A stretch of 64,000 nucleotides of DNA from JAZBPO01 sp963691775 (GTDB lineage Bacteria; Pseudomonadota; Gammaproteobacteria; Pseudomonadales; Azotimanducaceae). The DNA lies in the NCBI GenBank assembly GCA_963691775.1, contig OY829369.1, positions 3,472,001 to 3,536,000 of the forward strand, read 5' to 3'. Within the stretch, counting starts at the first letter, position 1. Every line of letters starts with the position of its first letter. Both the position numbers and the translations under genes were made by a program. The notes beneath the pieces are model-generated. The model had not been told where the DNA came from. It saw only the letters and a list, made by a program, of their open reading frames with translations, and searched no databases. This document shows positions 17,661 through 26,139 of this stretch, in pieces.

Positions 17661-18638
17661 ATGCGCCCATATCTGGCTCTGGCCGCATTGGCCGCCCTAT
17701 CGATCGCGTCGCCCCCCGTTTGGCCAAACTCCTGGAACGAACCATGGCGCAGTGAGGTCATCGAGAAGGCTTCGACCTTAGGTCTCTTTCGAGTTGAGTC
17801 CGTTGACGGACAATCCGCCACCGCGACCCTCATCAAGCATCTCGCGGGAACGCCAACACCCCCAACAGTAAGGCTGTCCGGGTACTCAGACCTCAGGATC
17901 GCATCCGCCTCATCCAGCGATTGGGGTGTGTGGCTCGAGCCAGATTCGAACTACTACCTTCTTCTGAGCGGTTCCCCTTCCGAAGGCTGGAAGCTGCCGA
18001 CGCCCTCTGCTGGTTCCGACCTACTTCAACCAGACGGATTGGTTCAGGCCACGTATCGCATCAGCATGCACAAGGCGCTTGTTGATCAGGCGCCCTACGA
18101 AGCAACTCAGGTCTGCATGTTTCAAGTGCTGCACGACGAGGATTGCGAACTCGACGCAGTTCAGAGCTTCGTCACGAAAGCCACCTCTGGGCCCGTCGCA
18201 GAGCTAGGACCGGACGTTCCGCCCGAAGTTGCGACGACCTTCTTTCATCAACACGCAGCGCTCGAAACTGCGGCTGTGCTCGGTCTAAACCTCCCTGAGC
18301 AGGTTCTGACGCGGTTTCAAGCCAGTGACTTCTTTCATGTGCAGATCTCCACCCTGCGCTACCTCACGCTGTCGAAGCGTGACGCACGCTACGCCGAGAT
18401 CGCAGAGTTCGTTTGTGACGACACGAAGCACCCGCTGGCGCGCAGGTTTGGGCTCTTGTTTCTGAAGGACGGGGATGCGCGAGAGGAAAGTGGGACGCTT
18501 GAATCGTGCATCGATTCGACGGACGACGAGAGCCTTTCTCTCGTTAACATCATGGACCCTCGCATCTCGACGAGATTCCCGAACAACCTTAAAGAATCTG
18601 TCCGTCGGCTGCTTGAACAGTGGGAATCCCTCGACTGA
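17661..18638 (+). CDS. Hypothetical exported protein
   Basis: This 325-residue protein begins with a signal peptide (MRPYLALAALAALSIASPPV). The next ~90 residues look like a small β-rich domain (LFRVESVDGQSATATLIKHL). The C-terminal half is helical with repeated leucines (ALETAAVLGLNLPEQVLTRF), reminiscent of HEAT-like repeats. Only two cysteine clusters stand out. No family was recognised. The gene starts 25 bp after the IS3 end, so its original promoter may have been replaced. Confidence 0.6.
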   Translation: MRPYLALAALAALSIASPPVWPNSWNEPWRSEVIEKASTLGLFRVESVDGQSATATLIKHLAGTPTPPTVRLSGYSDLRIASASSSDWGVWLEPDSNYYLLLSGSPSEGWKLPTPSAGSDLLQPDGLVQATYRISMHKALVDQAPYEATQVCMFQVLHDEDCELDAVQSFVTKATSGPVAELGPDVPPEVATTFFHQHAALETAAVLGLNLPEQVLTRFQASDFFHVQISTLRYLTLSKRDARYAEIAEFVCDDTKHPLARRFGLLFLKDGDAREESGTLESCIDSTDDESLSLVNIMDPRISTRFPNNLKESVRRLLEQWESLD

Positions 18639-18732
18639 AGCGGAAGATTCGATGCCGCAATGCTGCAAGTGCGGTGCAGCTGACGCCTCCAGCACGGGGC
18701 CTGTTTTTCTCGGAGTGAGTCACTAGTGGCAA

Positions 18733-19458
18733 GTGGCCAAGCAAATCGACATCTACCTCCTGCCCGGCCTCGACGGCACCGGCCGACTCTTCGCGCCATT
18801 CATCGAGAAGGCGCCGCCCTGGGCGAACCCAATCGTCCTCGCCTACGAAGCGAATGACCTACGCACCTACGAGGAGTTGGCGCGGTGGGTCGTCGAGCAG
18901 ATCGGCGACAACCGTGATGTTCTCCTGCTTGGGGAATCCTTCTCCGGCCCTATCGCCATCAAGGCGGCATCGCAGCTCGGATGTGGAGTGCTCGGCGTCA
19001 TCCTCAGCGCTACGTTCGTTGAGAACTCGATGCTCCCATTGAGGTTGGCGCCCGCGTGGTCCGTTAAGGCGGCCCTTCATCTAGCTCGGTCTCGTCTTGC
19101 GTCAGAACTCGTGCTTACCAACTTCTCCGATCCAAAGCTGGCGGATGCCGTGCTCGATGCAGTGGCGACACCAACGATTGAGACGCTCGCCTCACGGGTC
19201 GCCGAGATCAGGCGCGTCGATGTGTTGCGAGAACTACAGGCATTGTCTTGCCCAATCCTCTACCTGAAGGCGAAGCACGACCGCCTTGTTCCCCCGGCGG
19301 CATCGCGTCGAATCGCTGCACTTCGGCCTGATGCCGAGATCATCGAGCTCCCTGCGCCGCACATGATCCTGCAGACGCAGGCCGAGCAAGCGTGGGCCGC
19401 GATAGATGACTTCGTCGCGCGGGCGACGGTTGTTCCTGAGAAGCGCCCGGACAACTAG
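18733..19458 (+). CDS. Alpha/beta hydrolase
   Basis: A GTG start gives 241 residues with a complete α/β-hydrolase triad: nucleophile Ser in LLLGESFSGP, Asp in LKAKHDRLVPP and His in ELPAPHMILQT. The oxyanion-side motif is YLLPGLDGTGRLF. The short form without a large cap resembles esterase/thioesterase-type enzymes, and the substrate is unknown. It follows the exported protein at 17661 by 94 bp on the same strand and ends just before a weak IS91-like repeat. Confidence 0.78.
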   Translation: MAKQIDIYLLPGLDGTGRLFAPFIEKAPPWANPIVLAYEANDLRTYEELARWVVEQIGDNRDVLLLGESFSGPIAIKAASQLGCGVLGVILSATFVENSMLPLRLAPAWSVKAALHLARSRLASELVLTNFSDPKLADAVLDAVATPTIETLASRVAEIRRVDVLRELQALSCPILYLKAKHDRLVPPAASRRIAALRPDAEIIELPAPHMILQTQAEQAWAAIDDFVARATVVPEKRPDN

Positions 19459-19499
19459 ACGTCGCTCAGCAGGCTGAATTCGCTCGACCGCCGAAGGCG

Positions 19500-19578
19500 C
19501 CGCTTACGTGAACGGAGCGGTTGCGACGCGTGTTCGGGATCTAGATCACGGTGTGCCCGCCCGATATCGTTGCTATTC
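19500..19578 (+). repeat. Diverged IS91-like end (R8)
   Basis: The segment ends GATATCGTTGCTATTC, matching the fixed right end CGTTATCGTTCCTATTC with few changes, and has a G+C-rich stem-forming stretch upstream. Internal similarity to the strong copies is poor. It lies at the left border of the A+T-rich integron-like segment (19579-20310). Confidence 0.4.
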
Positions 19579-19785
19579 TCGCAAATGCAGACGTACAGAG
19601 CTGAAGCAAAACTGGCTTTAGCTCTAGCCTATTTTCTTTTCAAACTAGTGCATCAGCTAAGACCAGAGTTTATTTTGTGCAAGCAACCTTCTGCTCAATC
19701 GTCTTTTTATTAACGGACTCAATTGCTTTTTCGGCCTTTTTCTTTGTGCCAAATACCGCGCTGAGCGGGGTTTTAAAATGAACGC

Positions 19786-19892
19786 ACCTAATAAGCCAAT
19801 CAACACACTCGCTGCGCTCGCCGGGGCAAATAATCATTGGCTGTTTCGCGATTATCGCCAATAAGCATTTGCCGCTTATTGGGAAGTTGGGT
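19786..19892 (+). other. Integron attC-like recombination site
   Basis: The segment starts ACCTAATAAGCCAATCAA and contains GCCAATAAGC…GCTTATTGGG. It ends with GTTGGGT, which fits the GTTRRRY core. The outer ACCTAAT can pair with GTTGGGT using two G-T wobbles, and inner parts (AGCCAAT/ATTGGCT) also pair, giving the imperfect fold-back expected of attC. A half-copy of the same site ends the cassette at 20268-20310. Confidence 0.6.
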
Positions 19893-19910
19893 TTCCGGGA
19901 GACGTCAGCC

Positions 19911-20261
19911 TTGAAGGTTGTTTTTATAATTTTGTTTTCGGTTGCCAGTTTATTCGGCTGCTCTCAAAACAATGGCGTTTCCGATAACTGCGTAGAACTA
20001 ACTACAGATTTTCATGGCAACATGTCTGAGTTATGGGGCTTAGCGAAAGCTCAAGATATCGAAGCTTCTAGCTCTGAAATTGCTCTTATAGCTGCTGAGG
20101 GTAAAATGGTACTAGTTTTTGATCAGGCAAGTACTTCAATAGCATGTCTGCGGTTAAATGATATGCTGGAATTGGAGTATCTATCCCAGGATGGCAATGG
20201 TCTTTTGCTTGATGATTGGCAGACAGTTAAAGAAAGCAACGAGAAGCATTGGGGTGAGTAA
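19911..20261 (+). CDS. Small lipoprotein, putative integron cassette gene
   Basis: A TTG at 19911 follows GGGAGA by eight bases and opens LKVVFIILFSVASLFGCSQN, a lipoprotein signal peptide with lipobox LFGC. The mature part (~98 residues) is acidic and has no recognised domain (DMLELEYLSQDGNGLLLDDW). It is strongly A+T-rich compared with its neighbours. It fills the interval between one attC-like site and a second, truncated one, which is the standard layout of a promoterless integron cassette. Confidence 0.65.
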   Translation: MKVVFIILFSVASLFGCSQNNGVSDNCVELTTDFHGNMSELWGLAKAQDIEASSSEIALIAAEGKMVLVFDQASTSIACLRLNDMLELEYLSQDGNGLLLDDWQTVKESNEKHWGE

Positions 20262-20267
20262 ACCTAA

Positions 20268-20310
20268 AAAACCAATTAACACACTCGCTGCGCTCGCTGG
20301 GACGCTAAGA
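20268..20310 (+). other. Truncated attC-like site
   Basis: ACCTAAAAAACCAATTAACA followed by CACTCGCTGCGCTCGCTGGG matches the left half of the attC-like site at 19786 with few changes. The right half is missing, because repeat R6 begins at about 20311. Confidence 0.55.
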
Positions 20311-20408
20311 GGAAACGGGTGCGCTGATCAGCGATCAGACAAAAGGGCAGCGCACTGCGCGAGCCGTTGTCGCAAGAACCTTGAAACAACCCCGTTATCG
20401 TTCCTATT
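20311..20408 (+). repeat. IS91-like end repeat, copy R6
   Basis: GGAAACGGGTGCGCTGATCA through CGTTATCGTTCCTATT matches R4 with scattered substitutions. It truncates the attC-like site on its left. On the right it meets sequence downstream of a convergent gene. Confidence 0.8.
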
Positions 20409-20525
20409 GTCTGGGCCAGTGGTTCACCGCAGGCGCGGTGATCGGAAGGAGTATCAGCAGGAGAAGCGCACTGCGGTCCATGGGCTACCCTCGTGCATCG
20501 TTTGGCGGCAGGGCCACGCCGAAAC

Positions 20526-21557
20526 CTAGAGCCCGAGGCAGCACGCTTTGTTCGCGTCGACGAGCGCTAGGACCGCGCTATCCGCGGCTTCGACTTCGTG
20601 CGGCAGCAGGGCGTCTCGCATCGATTCGACCGCTGCCGAGGTCCTATCCTTCTTGCGGGTCGCAATCGGGCCTGTCCCAGTCACGAAGTGTCCCTCGAGG
20701 CGTTCGAACGCGGACATCAGTGCATAGGCCTGCGCGTCTGACGACAGTCCGTCGAGCTCTGGCGGAATGAACTTAACCGTCGGCATCTGCTGGTGTATCT
20801 GCGCCATCCCCTCCAGCGCCATCCACGAACCGCCAGACCACGCTGCGGAGAAGATCTCCATCGCTTGAACAGCATCACCGTCCGCGTAACTCGACCACGC
20901 GCGAGACAGCGACTCAGTGACGAATCCAGCCCTGACTGATCGAGCCTGGAGGTCGAGCACTTCTTGCCGTTCGAGATCACGCGTGCCGGTACACCGCTCG
21001 AATCGACTCTGAATCTCACGCTCCGCGACCTCGAGCAGATCCTCGTCATCGGCGACCGGCGTCCCCTGCCCGACCGACTGCCCTTCAGCGATCAAACGCC
21101 TGCTGTTCAGGAGATCCGTGGTTGCGCGATCAACCTCCGCCTGGGTCCTTGGAGCGCCCCTGCATGCTTCCCAGATCCGAAGAATCTGAGCGGCGGTGTC
21201 ACCGTCCACATCGGAGAAGTCACCCTCGAAGTACTGACCGTAGGGCTCCGTAGGCTGGTTCTGCAGGAAACTGCGAGGGTTCGCTTCGACGGTGCTGAGC
21301 ACAGAGTCCCAGTCACGCTCGACCGTGACGTCGTCACTATTCCCTGATTCCCCGTCCGAACTCCCGGACTGGGCATGAGGATCCACGTTCGTGAGCGCCA
21401 GGTCGTTCGACGGCCCGCCGGTCGCGACTCCTTCCCCCTGCACAGCGATGTTCGGCTCATCGCTGACGGTGGAAGAGCCGCCTACGGCGAACGCGACCAC
21501 GCCAGCGACCACGGTCACGGCCGCCGCAACTAGGAATATCTGACACCGCACGCTCAT
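20526..21557 (-). CDS. Hypothetical membrane-anchored exported protein
   Basis: This 343-residue protein starts with an anchor or signal helix (CQIFLVAAAVTVVAGVVAFAV). A Ser/Gly/Asp-rich linker (SGSSDGESGNSDDVTVERD) and a helical C-terminal domain with several single cysteines (WEACRG, ERCTGT, NKACCLGL) follow. The TPR-like stretch WSSYADGDAVQAMEIFSAAW suggests helical repeats. No family is recognised. Similar architecture is common in xanthomonad-like lineages. It converges with repeat R6. Confidence 0.65.
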   Translation of the reverse strand: MSVRCQIFLVAAAVTVVAGVVAFAVGGSSTVSDEPNIAVQGEGVATGGPSNDLALTNVDPHAQSGSSDGESGNSDDVTVERDWDSVLSTVEANPRSFLQNQPTEPYGQYFEGDFSDVDGDTAAQILRIWEACRGAPRTQAEVDRATTDLLNSRRLIAEGQSVGQGTPVADDEDLLEVAEREIQSRFERCTGTRDLERQEVLDLQARSVRAGFVTESLSRAWSSYADGDAVQAMEIFSAAWSGGSWMALEGMAQIHQQMPTVKFIPPELDGLSSDAQAYALMSAFERLEGHFVTGTGPIATRKKDRTSAAVESMRDALLPHEVEAADSAVLALVDANKACCLGL

Positions 21558-21602
21558 CGCTTCCCGTTCATGCCGGTTGCAGTCCTGGCATCGGGCACCA
21601 GT

Positions 21603-21930
21603 CTAGGCCGTCGTGCCATTTCCGCGGCAACGTATGGGGTCCGAGTTGTCGGACCAGATGACGATGAACGAAATGGACTGCCGCACAGTCACACGCGCCG
21701 TTCTGTTCTCGGTTCTCGTTAGGTTGGTGCAGAGCACGTAGGTGACAGGCTGCGTGTCAGCCGTGAAGTTCAGAACGGGGTCCTCATTCGGCCCCCGGTT
21801 TCCGTCCACTTCTGAGAAATCCCATTGTTGGTCGGGTACGTCTTGTTCTCACACACGTATGCCGAACCACCCAAAGACTCACACTCGGCGGCCGCGAACA
21901 CGGCGGGCGAGCGAACTTCATGCGAACTTC
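21603..21930 (-). pseudogene. Possible frameshifted exported protein
   Basis: Reading leftward, one frame gives AAECESLGGSAYVCENKTYP and then changes near 21812 to a second frame, DGNRGPNEDPVLNFTADTQP. The second frame continues YVLCTNLTRTENRTARVTVR to a stop at 21603. Both parts look protein-like, with paired cysteines, and together suggest a secreted protein broken by a small indel. No clear start codon or family was identified. Confidence 0.3.
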
Positions 21931-22061
21931 ATGGACAGCCATGTCTTCGACCGGGAAAGCTCCAGCCGATCAGGCGGACAGATTCATTGATTGGGCTGGA
22001 TATCTTTGATCGAAGGGACTGTAAGAGCATTGCGTTGGCGTCCCCTTCTTCGGTTGGATGA

Positions 22062-22164
22062 AGGCGGAAGCGGGGGCGCTAATCAGCGAGTGATCTGAAG
22101 CACGCCGCACGGAGCGAGCCGGGGTCGCAGGAACCTTGAAACAACTCTGTTGCCGTTCCTGTTC
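22062..22164 (+). repeat. IS91-like end repeat, copy R7 (diverged)
   Basis: GGAACCTTGAAACAACTCTG and GCCGTTCCTGTTC match the strong copies with about one change in six. The segment marks the right limit of the first mosaic region. The 380 bp between it and the AraC gene hold no gene I can support. Confidence 0.7.
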
Positions 22165-22544
22165 TCATGGGCGGTGAGGTAGTTATCCAACGTGGCAAGT
22201 AAACGGGCTAGAGACCTGGGCGCGCCATTCGAGACTTTGCCCGCAACTGACCCTCGGGGACTTCTCGCTCCTTTCCCGCCAGGGACTCCCTCGGCACCCT
22301 GTCAGGGACCAGCGGCGAGGGTCGATGGTCATCGGGCAGATCAGGCGACAGCCTTCGGATCCGTCGGGAGCCTGTTCCTGCCGCACCTGTGACGTAACTT
22401 CGTGGGCGCTATTAATCTGATTTGAATCATGGCCTTGTGGGTCGATAGGGGTTCGACGCCCGCGATGGCCGCAGAGGGGGGAGTCGTCCTCGGACGGGTG
22501 GGAGAGAGCGCTGGCCTCCGGCAAATCTCCGGTAGACTCGACGC

Positions 22545-23606
22545 GTGGGCAGTCGAGTTGACCAGATAGGAGAGGGGCGGCACACGGTCCTTGCCGAGTA
22601 TGTCGCAGTGTTCCTCGAGTTCGTTGCGGAATGTGGCTTGGATGCGTCCTCGGTCCTGGTGCGCGCCGGCCTGTCGCCCGAAGGCGTTGTTCAGCTTCCG
22701 AAGTACGTGGGGAGCAAAACCTACTATCGTTTGATCCGAAGTCTCCTCGATCAGCGACCCGACCTGCACCACGCCTATCGTTTCGCGCGCCGAGCCAGTG
22801 AGCTGCGTCACGGCGCCGCCGGCATGGTCGCGCAGAACAGCCAGACCTTGCGCGAGGGACTGGACCTTGGCCTTCGCTACTCCCGACCCCAACTTGGCAA
22901 CAGCGAACGACTCATGGTGCGAGTCGAGGGGAAGGAGATGGTGGTACTGATCAGTCCGCCCGACCCGAAGGTCGACATCGACGAAAGCGTCGATCGCTTC
23001 AACTCCATCGTCATGCTGCTCGGCCATGAACTCCGTGGGCGTCGGATGGCGGGTACGATGGCAAAGCCCTTCGCCAACGAGCTCAAGGTCACGCACTCTG
23101 AGGAAGGGTTCTCGCTTTCTCGTGCGGCCCTGCCGCCGGGGATGACGATCACGTTCGACGCGCCGCATGTCGAATTGGTGCTCTGTTCTGACTTTCTGGA
23201 CATGCCGCTGCTGTCGCCGAGCGCCGAACTTCGAGCAATTGCCCTTCGGCAGCTCGAAGGCGCGGATTCGGACGCCAACATCAGTGACCGGGTGCGGGCC
23301 GTCTTCCTATCACGCGAGCCGGAAGTGCCCGGCCTCGACGAAGTCTGCGCAGCGCTTCACATGTCAGGCGCAACGCTGAAACGGAAGCTGAAGGCCGACG
23401 GCGGGACGTTTCAGAGTCTGAAAGACTCTTTCCGGCTCCGAAGGGCGACATCCCTGCTCCGGGATACCGATGCTTCGGTCGAGGACATCGCCGACGAGTT
23501 GGGCTTCAGCGACGCAAGTGGTTTCACCAAGGCCTTTCGGCGCTGGACGGGGATCGCGCCGCGCGAGTGGCGGCTTGCTCACCGCTCGGCATCAGTATCG
23601 ATCTGA
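22545..23606 (+). CDS. AraC-family regulator with arabinose-binding-type N-terminal domain
   Basis: This 353-residue protein (GTG start) has an N-terminal ligand-sensing domain of the type seen in OruR/ArgR-like AraC regulators (YRFARRASELRHGAAGMVAQ…). The C-terminal AraC domain has HTH1 (VPGLDEVCAALHMSGATLKR) and HTH2 (SVEDIADELGFSDASGFTKA), ending FRRWTGIAPREWR. It heads the co-directional cluster at 23824-31290 and is its likely local regulator. A duplicated element with 10-bp-spaced GACC repeats in front of two of those genes is a plausible binding site. Confidence 0.88.
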   Translation: MGSRVDQIGEGRHTVLAEYVAVFLEFVAECGLDASSVLVRAGLSPEGVVQLPKYVGSKTYYRLIRSLLDQRPDLHHAYRFARRASELRHGAAGMVAQNSQTLREGLDLGLRYSRPQLGNSERLMVRVEGKEMVVLISPPDPKVDIDESVDRFNSIVMLLGHELRGRRMAGTMAKPFANELKVTHSEEGFSLSRAALPPGMTITFDAPHVELVLCSDFLDMPLLSPSAELRAIALRQLEGADSDANISDRVRAVFLSREPEVPGLDEVCAALHMSGATLKRKLKADGGTFQSLKDSFRLRRATSLLRDTDASVEDIADELGFSDASGFTKAFRRWTGIAPREWRLAHRSASVSI

Positions 23607-23731
23607 CCGGGTTCCGCTCAGCTGTGTGCGTCGACTCATGGCGTAGCGTCGCTGTGTCCGTGCGAATACGAATCCTCGAATCGTTTCCAGCTGACGCCGC
23701 AGTTGGCCATCGTGGGCACGCGTGGTGATCG

Positions 23732-23790
23732 GTGAGCCGGATTTCCCTGTACTTGACCCGAGTTGACCTGTTGCCGGGATCGCGAAGGGG
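23732..23790 (+). promoter_or_regulatory. Candidate operator upstream of the CoA-transferase (copy 1)
   Basis: A ~59-bp element (GTGAGCCGGATTTCCCTGTA, then TTGACCCGAGTTGACCTG) recurs at 29628-29686. Within it, GACC occurs twice, ten bases apart, which is one helical turn and suits AraC-type binding. It lies 34 bp before the start of the CoA-transferase. The function is inferred from position and conservation. Confidence 0.45.
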
Positions 23791-23823
23791 GGAACCTCGT
23801 CGTGACATCGACCGGCCGACCGC

Positions 23824-26100
23824 ATGCCCTTTGGCGTCGCTGCCCGGGGTGACGAAGGCAAGGAGAGCGTCTTGGCTTCCAAGGGATCGAATGCCCTCGA
23901 GGGCCTGCGTGTGTTGGAGATCTCGGCCTCCGGCAACTGGGCTGCCTCGCTGCTCGGCATGCTGCTGGCGGATCAGGGCGCGTCGGTTGCCAAGGTCGGC
24001 GTGCATGCGGATCACGCCCCGGTTGAGGATGCCGCGGCCCGGGAACAGTCACCGGAAGCCCGCTCACGGGCCGGCATCGACCGAAACAAGCGCGTGCTCG
24101 AGCCCGTCTTGAGCGCAGCCGGTGTCGCGCAGCTCGCTGCCTGCGCCGACGTCGTCATCCTCTCCTACGACACGGGACTCTCCGAGCTCGACCCCGCCGC
24201 GCTCAGATCCAAGCATCCGACGCTTCTCGTGCTGACGCTGTGCGAGTTCGATGCGTTCGAGAAACACCCTCCCGACGACGGGTGCTGTGGCGCTGCGACG
24301 GGGCTCTTCACCGACATGAATCTCTATGACCGTCTCTTCGAGCCCGGCGAGCCCAAATACACGCGAACCCCTTTGCCAAGTGCCTATGCCGCGATCCATG
24401 CGGCGTCCGCCGCGTGTCTGGCCCTTGGACGCCGAGCCAGCACCGGTCGGGGGGATCACATCCGAGTCTCGCTGGCGGGTTGTTTCTTCCAGGCGCAGAC
24501 GGCGCATCTAATCCAAGGTTTTCCGGGCAACAAGCCCGTCCCCGCCTGGCTTCGCTGGGTTTCGAAGCTGTTCTTTCGAAACTGGCTCCAGCGAATGATT
24601 GCAGGAAAGACAATCGACTTGGCCGCCCGAGCGTGGGACTGCGCCGACGGGCCCTTCAAGCTCCAGGTCATCAGCAGCTCGCGGAAGCACAAGCCCGCGC
24701 TGTTGCGCGCCATGGGCCTCTGGGATGAAGCGGTTCGCGTCGCGGGCATCAGTGAAAGTGACTTTCATCGCTCCGAGAGCCTCGGGGTCCGCAAATCTCT
24801 GAAGCTCATGGCCCTCTTGAAGCAGGCGTTCGCCAAGGAGAGCTCCCAGGTCTGGGTGGATCGACTTGCGCCTGTCGTTCCTGCCACCGTCTTTCGCACG
24901 ACAGAAGAGTGGCTCGAGCAACCCTTCGTTCGCGAAATGGGTCTGCGCGTCGACTTCGACGACCCTCTCGTTGGTGCCATCGCCACGCTTGGGCACGGCG
25001 TCACGACCAGCATCGGCTCATCTCGAGGCCCGGCTCCTTCCCCGGATCCTCGAGAGATCGTTTCTGACCTCGCCGTCCTTCTTGAGGCATGGAATCACAA
25101 GCCCGCATTTCTCCTGAACGGAGCGACCCCGAGGGGCAATTCCGAGGGCCTTGCGAGCGGGCTGCGCGTGCTCGAATTCACCACTGTGGTTGCCGCGCCC
25201 TATTGTGGTCTGACGCTTGCGCAGTATGGCGCCAGCGTCACCCGCGTCTGCGCCCCCGAGCCATACCACGAGAAATTCCTGGAAGTGAACGTCGGCGCGG
25301 ACGTCCAGCGCGGCAAGGAGAACGTTTCGCTCGACCTCAAGACGGAGTCGGGCCAGGCGCGGCTTCGCGAGCTGGTTGCCGAGGCCGATGTAGTCGTCCG
25401 CAACATGCGTCCCGAGGCAGCGAAGCGCCTCGGGATTGACGCGGACTCCATTCACGCCATTCGCCCCGAAGCCGTCTACTGCACGATCTCCGCGTACCCC
25501 TGGAGCAGCTGGCCTGGTTATGACCCGCTCTTGCAGATCGGAAGCGGGATCGTCGAAGCCTACGCGCAGGAAAGCGAAAGTGGCCTGCGCAACTGGCTCG
25601 GCGTCGCCGGTTCGGTCGACTATGGCGCGGGCGCTGCCGGGCTCTTCGCGATCAGCCTTGGTCTTCTCGAGCGGGCTCAAGGGAAGACCGAGGTGCAGGT
25701 GGCGACCAGCCTGGCCCAATACGCCCAGTTCGTTCAGCCCGATCGCATCGTTAAAGGCTCCGGGCTCCCGCCGGTTCCCGCTTCCTCGATACCGCTCTCC
25801 AGAAGCGATGACGGCGGATGGCAGTACACGAGTCCAACGCGGCAGAGCGGATGCAAGTCGACGCCGGTACCGCTGAGGACGCTCCGTTCGCTGCGCCTGC
25901 AAGCGGCCCCGGTGACCGACACGCAAGTGGGAAGACCGTGCCCCCGTGAATTCGATGCAGTCACCGTGATCGTCCAGAAGCAGCTGGATGGAAGCAGCAA
26001 CTACTTTCCGGCGCCGTCGCACGTCCGCTTCGAGGAGTCGGTAGATCCGATCATCCTTCCCGCTGCCGTGCTCCCGAATCCGAACGCGCTGCGCCGCTGA
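23824..26100 (+). CDS. CaiB/BaiF class III CoA-transferase, duplicated-domain form
   Basis: This 758-residue protein has two class III CoA-transferase halves. The first is LEGLRVLEISASGNWAASLL to roughly residue 420. The second begins SGLRVLEFTTVVAAPYCGLT (about residue 443) and has LDLKTESGQARLRELVAEAD and VVVRNMRPEAAKRLGID. Class III enzymes move CoA between acids and form an Asp-CoA ester. The usual catalytic Asp is not obvious in the first half. The last ~100 residues (from about QPDRIVKGSGLPP) do not resemble the family's normal end and may follow an old frameshift near 25800. The tandem form is known in several lineages that degrade complex carbon compounds. Confidence 0.75.
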   Translation: MPFGVAARGDEGKESVLASKGSNALEGLRVLEISASGNWAASLLGMLLADQGASVAKVGVHADHAPVEDAAAREQSPEARSRAGIDRNKRVLEPVLSAAGVAQLAACADVVILSYDTGLSELDPAALRSKHPTLLVLTLCEFDAFEKHPPDDGCCGAATGLFTDMNLYDRLFEPGEPKYTRTPLPSAYAAIHAASAACLALGRRASTGRGDHIRVSLAGCFFQAQTAHLIQGFPGNKPVPAWLRWVSKLFFRNWLQRMIAGKTIDLAARAWDCADGPFKLQVISSSRKHKPALLRAMGLWDEAVRVAGISESDFHRSESLGVRKSLKLMALLKQAFAKESSQVWVDRLAPVVPATVFRTTEEWLEQPFVREMGLRVDFDDPLVGAIATLGHGVTTSIGSSRGPAPSPDPREIVSDLAVLLEAWNHKPAFLLNGATPRGNSEGLASGLRVLEFTTVVAAPYCGLTLAQYGASVTRVCAPEPYHEKFLEVNVGADVQRGKENVSLDLKTESGQARLRELVAEADVVVRNMRPEAAKRLGIDADSIHAIRPEAVYCTISAYPWSSWPGYDPLLQIGSGIVEAYAQESESGLRNWLGVAGSVDYGAGAAGLFAISLGLLERAQGKTEVQVATSLAQYAQFVQPDRIVKGSGLPPVPASSIPLSRSDDGGWQYTSPTRQSGCKSTPVPLRTLRSLRLQAAPVTDTQVGRPCPREFDAVTVIVQKQLDGSSNYFPAPSHVRFEESVDPIILPAAVLPNPNALRR

Positions 26101-26139
26101 CAGTTCGACGAGCCGCGCCCTTCCAGTTCCGAGGTCCTC

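Noticed and set aside
19670..19861. Minus-strand peptide AVFGTKKKAEKAIESVNKK as a toxin-antitoxin gene
   Set aside because: Its 5' half is the attC-like site read backwards and there is no start signal, so it is not supported.
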